8,421 nt of DNA from Ilumatobacteraceae bacterium (GTDB lineage Bacteria > Actinomycetota > Acidimicrobiia > Acidimicrobiales > Ilumatobacteraceae). The notes below the pieces were generated by a model. The model searched no databases. It saw nothing but the letters and a program-made list of their open reading frames with translations, and was not told where the DNA came from. The stretch covers positions 266 to 8,686 of the forward strand of contig JANRBC010000024.1 of NCBI GenBank assembly GCA_030727685.1. Direction: 5' to 3'. How positions within the stretch are numbered: position 1 is the first letter of the stretch; the number at the start of each line of letters is the position of its first letter. The position numbers and the translations under genes are program-made. Shown here piece by piece: positions 5,738 to 8,421 of the stretch.

Positions 5738-5890
5738 GTGTCACAGACCAAACGGGTAGCGAAAACTAAAAACGGTTTCGCCCCAAAAATTTGTGCCACG
5801 TGTGCCAAGCCTTTCGAGTGGCGCAAAAAGTGGGCCCGCGACTGGCAAAACGTTCGCTACTGCAGCGACCGCTGCCGCCAAAACTCATAA
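5738..5890 (+). CDS. DUF2256 family small zinc-ribbon-like protein
   Basis: A 50-residue protein with GTG start. After a basic N-terminus (MSQTKRVAKTKNG) comes the DUF2256 signature: PKICATCAKPFEWRKKWARD (16-35), then VRYCSDRCR (39-47). Cysteines C19, C22, C42 and C46 form a CX2C-X19-CX3C arrangement expected to bind one zinc ion. The WRKKWA core is the most conserved part of the family. Function is unknown; the fold and basic charge would suit nucleic acid or protein binding. From memory, DUF2256 genes are often neighbours of photolyase/cryptochrome genes, and here one lies 4 kb from the photolyase on the same strand. The reading frame after the TAA stays open for 40 more codons up to a TGA at 6011-6013 and is basic near its end, but the family is normally about 40-60 residues, so the annotated stop fits. 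Confidence 0.9.
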   Translation: MSQTKRVAKTKNGFAPKICATCAKPFEWRKKWARDWQNVRYCSDRCRQNS

Positions 5891-5990
5891 TCCACCACCT
5901 TTAAATCTGCGACACGAACGGCAAGTGGGGCGCTAACTACGCTCGTCGCAGAGGAAAAACGCAGGCAAAAACGCATGGCAAAACGTTCGC
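5843..5990 (+). repeat. 15-bp exact direct repeat
   Basis: TGGCAAAACGTTCGC occurs at 5843-5857, inside the DUF2256 gene, and at 5976-5990, just before the DUF1330-like gene. The offset of 133 bases is not a multiple of three, so the copies are read in different frames. Confidence 0.6.
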
Positions 5991-6009
5991 AGAAACACGG
6001 GGGCAAATC

Positions 6010-6729
6010 ATGAGCGACAATCCAAATCTCAAACACAAATACGGCAAGATCGACAAAGATTACGCAATCTCGCTCGCCACTCGCCCCGAAGCCGAAGATG
6101 GTCCTATATATATGGTCAACCTCATGAAGTATCACGAGGTCGCTCAATACTCTGACGACGCTTCCCCGAGTTCAAAGCCGATCTCTGGCCGCGAAGCCGA
6201 CGATCGCTACAACCCGGCTTCAATTCTTTCGCGCATCGGCGCCACAATTGTTTTCGCAGGCGACGTCGTCGGCAACGCAGACGGCCCAGAAGATTGGGAT
6301 CGTATTGCCGTCGTGCGCTACCCCACCCGCAAATCTTTTATCGAAATGCAGTCACGCAAAGACTTCGGTGAAAAACATGTTCACAAAGCAGCCGGCATGA
6401 AGCGCACAGTAATCGTGTGTTGTCGACCCGAAGATCTTTCGCTCGACACTCGCGAGCGACCAACACCAGGTGACGGCGAGTTCTTGACAATGATCGTGCG
6501 CCGCAACACCGAGCGCGAGTCTGCGTTCTCGGCAATTTCGAGTGCAAAAAACTTTTATGCCGAAGGCACAATCATCGGCGATGGCCGCGAGTGGCAAACA
6601 GTGCAGTTCGCCAACACAACTTCACCCGACGACTACAACAAACTCGTCACGAGCCTCGCGCCACAAGTGGCATCGGGCGATGCATATGTCATCGGCATTC
6701 GCGCTTCGCTAAACGCAATCACCCAATAA
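6010..6729 (+). CDS. DUF1330-like dimeric alpha/beta-barrel protein
   Basis: A 239-residue cytosolic protein with no signal peptide. Residues 30-138 show the pattern of DUF1330 and related ferredoxin-like dimeric alpha/beta-barrel proteins: GPIYMVNLMKYHE (31-43), a Gly/Arg segment with Tyr (ISGREADDRYNP), SRIGATIVFAGDVV (74-87), WDRIAVVRYPTRKSFIEM (96-113) and the HKAAGM box (125-130). Residues 155-235 look like a second, more degenerate copy (FLTMIVRR ... EWQTVQF ... DAYVIGIRASL), so one chain may form a whole barrel. The usual length of single-domain members is about 95-120 residues, which supports a fusion of two domains. No catalytic residues can be assigned and the function is unknown. 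GGGGG precedes the ATG by eight bases. The gene ends 49 bp before the next one on the same strand, with a hairpin between them. Confidence 0.75.
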   Translation: MSDNPNLKHKYGKIDKDYAISLATRPEAEDGPIYMVNLMKYHEVAQYSDDASPSSKPISGREADDRYNPASILSRIGATIVFAGDVVGNADGPEDWDRIAVVRYPTRKSFIEMQSRKDFGEKHVHKAAGMKRTVIVCCRPEDLSLDTRERPTPGDGEFLTMIVRRNTERESAFSAISSAKNFYAEGTIIGDGREWQTVQFANTTSPDDYNKLVTSLAPQVASGDAYVIGIRASLNAITQ

Positions 6730-6731
6730 TC

Positions 6732-6751
6732 AGCGCGGCATCACCCGCGCT
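6732..6751 (+). terminator. GC-rich hairpin between two same-strand genes
   Basis: AGCGCGG (6732-6738) pairs perfectly with CCGCGCT (6745-6751) around the 6-base loop CATCAC, two bases after the DUF1330-like stop. There is no T-run, so it may be a U-less terminator, an attenuator or an mRNA 3'-end stabiliser. Confidence 0.4.
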
Positions 6752-6778
6752 AACCGCAACCTAGTGGCAGAATTGAAC

Positions 6779-7513
6779 ATGAAAAAGTTTTTGCTTACAG
6801 TTCTTGCCTTGGTCGCCTTGCTGCCGGCGTCAGCCGCAAAGGCACACGACCCGATCATCCTCACCCCAGACCAAGCAACACCCGCAAACGGTCCGCTCAT
6901 TCTTGACGGCACGATCTCGTTCGCGCTCTATGGCGCACTCGACTCGCCAAAAGACACGCGCGGCTTTCGCGTCAACTTCAAAGAAGGCGACCCGCTTTAC
7001 TTTTCAATTTTGATTCCCGATCTTGGGCCAGAAAATCAACTCGACGATGCGTCACTACCGTTTCTCGAAATCACCGACCCCGCTGGCACAATCACAAAAC
7101 TCGCTGTCAGCGAAAAAGTTCCGTTTGCTGAGCCATACTCGGGCACAAATTATGTTGTCCTCACTCAATTTAATTCTGTTGCGACTGCCGGCACCTATTC
7201 GGTTGTTGTCACTGGCAATTCACCAAGTCGCTTCACGGTTTCTTTTGGTCAAATCGAAATGTTCGGCACGCCCGTTGAAAATATTGCGAATCGCGATCTC
7301 GGCGTTGATGGCGTCATGAGTTGGTATGAAAATTCACCGACCCAAACTTCAGAGACGCAGGCGCCAGAGACACAATCGAACACACCCGAAACCACCGACC
7401 AAGCCGAAACTACCGAAAATAATCAGTCGTCAGTTTTGGTCATAATTTTGGTCGCAGCAATCGTCGTCGCGATTGCAGTCGCATTCAAAGTTTCAAAAAA
7501 GCGCAACAACTAG
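6779..7513 (+). CDS. Secreted surface protein with C-terminal membrane anchor
   Basis: A 244-residue protein of unknown function. The signal peptide MKKFLLTVLALVALLPASAA ends with KAHD; cleavage after AKA (22/23) fits signal peptidase I. The extracellular part (23-185) is beta-rich, with repeated strands such as GTISFALYG, YFSILIPDL, PFLEITDPAG, YVVLTQF, GTYSVVVTG and RFTVSFG, suggesting a beta-sandwich similar in style to pre-peptidase C-terminal domains. A Thr/Glu/Pro/Gln-rich linker (186-216) leads to one transmembrane helix (218-237) and the basic tail KVSKKRNN, giving an outside-facing anchored protein. There is no LPxTG motif, so it is not a sortase substrate. I start at the ATG at 6779, which puts the signal peptide at the N-terminus; an in-frame GTG at 6764 would add MAELN. 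It lies downstream of the DUF1330-like gene and converges with the pentapeptide gene. Confidence 0.8.
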   Translation: MKKFLLTVLALVALLPASAAKAHDPIILTPDQATPANGPLILDGTISFALYGALDSPKDTRGFRVNFKEGDPLYFSILIPDLGPENQLDDASLPFLEITDPAGTITKLAVSEKVPFAEPYSGTNYVVLTQFNSVATAGTYSVVVTGNSPSRFTVSFGQIEMFGTPVENIANRDLGVDGVMSWYENSPTQTSETQAPETQSNTPETTDQAETTENNQSSVLVIILVAAIVVAIAVAFKVSKKRNN

Positions 7514-7526
7514 CGCGACTTTTTAT
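7494..7526. terminator. Bidirectional terminator between convergent genes
   Basis: GCGC (7501-7504) pairs with GCGC (7513-7516), flanked by an A-run on the left (7495-7500) and a T-run on the right (7520-7524). Read on the minus strand the stem is followed by six T residues; read on the plus strand it is followed by GAC and five T residues. It can therefore end both the anchored surface protein transcript and the pentapeptide transcript. The stem is short and overlaps the plus-strand stop codon. Confidence 0.55.
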
Positions 7527-8060
7527 TTACGGATACTTCGTGCCGTCGGGCATCGTGGCACCCGTGAAATCTGCAGTCGTGCGATTTGAACGCGACAAGT
7601 CGGCGCCAGTCAAGTTCGCATCACGCAAATTCGTGTTCAACAAAAATGTGCCCGAAAGATCGGCACCAGACAAATCAGCACCTGACATATCAGCGTCAAC
7701 CAAATCAGCGCGGTGCAAATAAGCGATATTTAAATTCGCTCCACTCAAGTTGGCTTGATACAAGTTCGCGTCAAGAAAGTTCGCCCCCGAAAGATCGGCG
7801 CCCGACAAATTTGCGCCAGTTAAATCAGCGCCTGCCAAATTAATGCCAACTAAATAAGCGCCAGACAAATCAGCGCCCGCCAAGTTTGCACCAGCAAGTT
7901 CGGCGCCCGCCTCAACAACTATTCCATTAATAGTTCGCGCGCCGCCACTATCAGCACCAGCACCAGCACCGTCACCGCCGTCATCTGCACCGCCAGATCC
8001 GCCGCACGCGCCAACCAACAACGCCGCGCAAAAAGCAAACCCGACCGCGAATCTCTTCAT
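7527..8060 (-). CDS. Pentapeptide-repeat lipoprotein
   Basis: A 177-residue exported lipoprotein. MKRFAVGFAFCAALLVGAC is a lipoprotein signal with lipobox LVGAC, making C19 the lipidated residue. Residues 20-41 are a Gly/Ala/Asp linker. From residue 53 to 167 there are 23 uninterrupted five-residue units of the A(D/N)LxG type, which form a right-handed square beta-helix of nearly six coils. Unit 22 (SNRTT) has Arg where the central Leu is expected. The tail is ATMPDGTKYP. Many pentapeptide proteins are cytosolic DNA mimics; this one is exported, so a surface scaffold role is more likely, though unproven. The start at 8060 is chosen because its ATG overlaps the upstream gene's TGA as ATGA, AGCAGG lies upstream, and the signal peptide then begins properly; an ATG at 8078 would add six residues before the signal. 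Confidence 0.9.
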   Translation of the reverse strand: MKRFAVGFAFCAALLVGACGGSGGADDGGDGAGAGADSGGARTINGIVVEAGAELAGANLAGADLSGAYLVGINLAGADLTGANLSGADLSGANFLDANLYQANLSGANLNIAYLHRADLVDADMSGADLSGADLSGTFLLNTNLRDANLTGADLSRSNRTTADFTGATMPDGTKYP

Positions 8061-8401
8061 CGCTCGAACCTGCTCCATCTATGCAGACCAAAGTTCGTGT
8101 CTTCATGCCATGCTTCAACCAGTTTCACAGGGTGCTTGAACCGCGCGTCAAACTCAGCCTGCAATCGCTGCTGAATTTCTGCCGACCCGACACGCATCCA
8201 CGCTTCGAGAGACTCCCACACAAAAATAATGGTCACTCGCCCGGGCCGCGAGTCATCAAGCCAAACTTCTTTCGACAAAAACGCAACCTGATCAAACCCT
8301 GGCAGCGCCGCCTCGCCAAGCGTCCAAACTTCGTGGTCTACTGCCAAAAATTCTTCGACATGCTCGGGGCTCATCTCGAACACCAACACTTCAATCGGCA
8401 A
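8057..8401 (-). CDS. TIGR03792-like monooxygenase-fold protein
   Basis: A 114-residue small protein resembling the TIGR03792 family, first described from cyanobacteria, within the antibiotic-biosynthesis-monooxygenase-like dimeric alpha/beta-barrel superfamily. Matching features are the opening PIEVLVFEMSPEHVEEFLAV, the D22-H-E-V-W26 segment, the PGF (34-36), KEVWLDDSRPGRVTIIFVWE (44-63) and an amphipathic helix after W68. The C-terminus continues with VKLVEAWHEDTNFG. Function is unknown; no cofactor site is visible. The start is TTG at 8401, supported by the family's MxIE-like N-terminus and by AAAGGCGAG upstream. Its stop overlaps the pentapeptide lipoprotein start (ATGA), so translation of the two is probably coupled. 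The gene lies at the window edge but appears complete; its promoter is mostly outside. Confidence 0.8.
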   Translation of the reverse strand: MPIEVLVFEMSPEHVEEFLAVDHEVWTLGEAALPGFDQVAFLSKEVWLDDSRPGRVTIIFVWESLEAWMRVGSAEIQQRLQAEFDARFKHPVKLVEAWHEDTNFGLHRWSRFER

Positions 8402-8421
8402 CCGCTCGCCTTTGGTATACC

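Noticed and set aside
6764..6778. GTG start for the anchored surface protein
   Set aside because: It would put MAELN ahead of a textbook signal peptide that begins MKKFLL.
7540..7920. Repetitive DNA that could suggest a CRISPR or minisatellite
   Set aside because: The periodicity is 15 bp and is explained by pentapeptide codons on the minus strand; there are no spacers.

Overview
The window is about 8.4 kb of compact bacterial chromosome with moderate GC. It carries eleven protein genes, two of them only 50 and 53 codons long. No rRNA, tRNA, insertion sequence, integrase or CRISPR array is visible. The gene content suggests an uncultured, light-exposed, probably aquatic actinobacterium, with Acidimicrobiia-type lineages as my best guess. 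The hints are an FeS-type photolyase next to TspO, two lipoproteins with LxAC lipoboxes, a Thr/Glu-rich surface protein with a C-terminal membrane anchor, starts that look leaderless (TANNNT six bases before the start codon), and a PHO-box-like direct repeat. This assignment is inference; no marker gene is present.

Layout: 1-264 is non-coding with two hairpins. 265-2254 (+) holds an FeS-cluster bacterial cryptochrome/(6-4) photolyase followed 13 bp later by a TspO/MBR membrane protein, probably one operon. 2286-4746 (-) is a three-gene run: a small CxxC protein with a CSLCDITH motif, a short-chain dehydrogenase and a secreted protein with two DUF1566-like domains. 4821-5369 (-) is a fasciclin-domain lipoprotein with its own strong terminator. 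5489-5650 (-) is a tiny CDGSH-like iron-sulfur protein. It diverges from a 50-residue DUF2256 zinc-ribbon-like protein at 5738-5890 (+) across a short promoter region with a palindrome and a tandem repeat. 6010-7513 (+) holds a DUF1330-like dimeric alpha/beta-barrel protein and a membrane-anchored surface protein. 7527-8401 (-) is a two-gene operon: a TIGR03792-like monooxygenase-fold protein overlapping by ATGA a pentapeptide-repeat lipoprotein.

How the genes may work together: the photolyase (UV damage repair, FAD and an Fe-S cluster), TspO (porphyrin/tetrapyrrole-related stress), the CDGSH-like Fe-S protein and DUF2256 (from memory, often encoded near photolyases) look like a light and oxidative stress set. 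The fasciclin, DUF1566-like, pentapeptide and anchored proteins form a cell-envelope set. The most interesting points are the loss, in this photolyase, of two aromatic residues that I recall as electron-transfer residues in PhrB, the noncanonical CDGSH-like mini-protein, the repeats in intergenic regions, and the possible pairing between the fasciclin 5' UTR and its own terminator.
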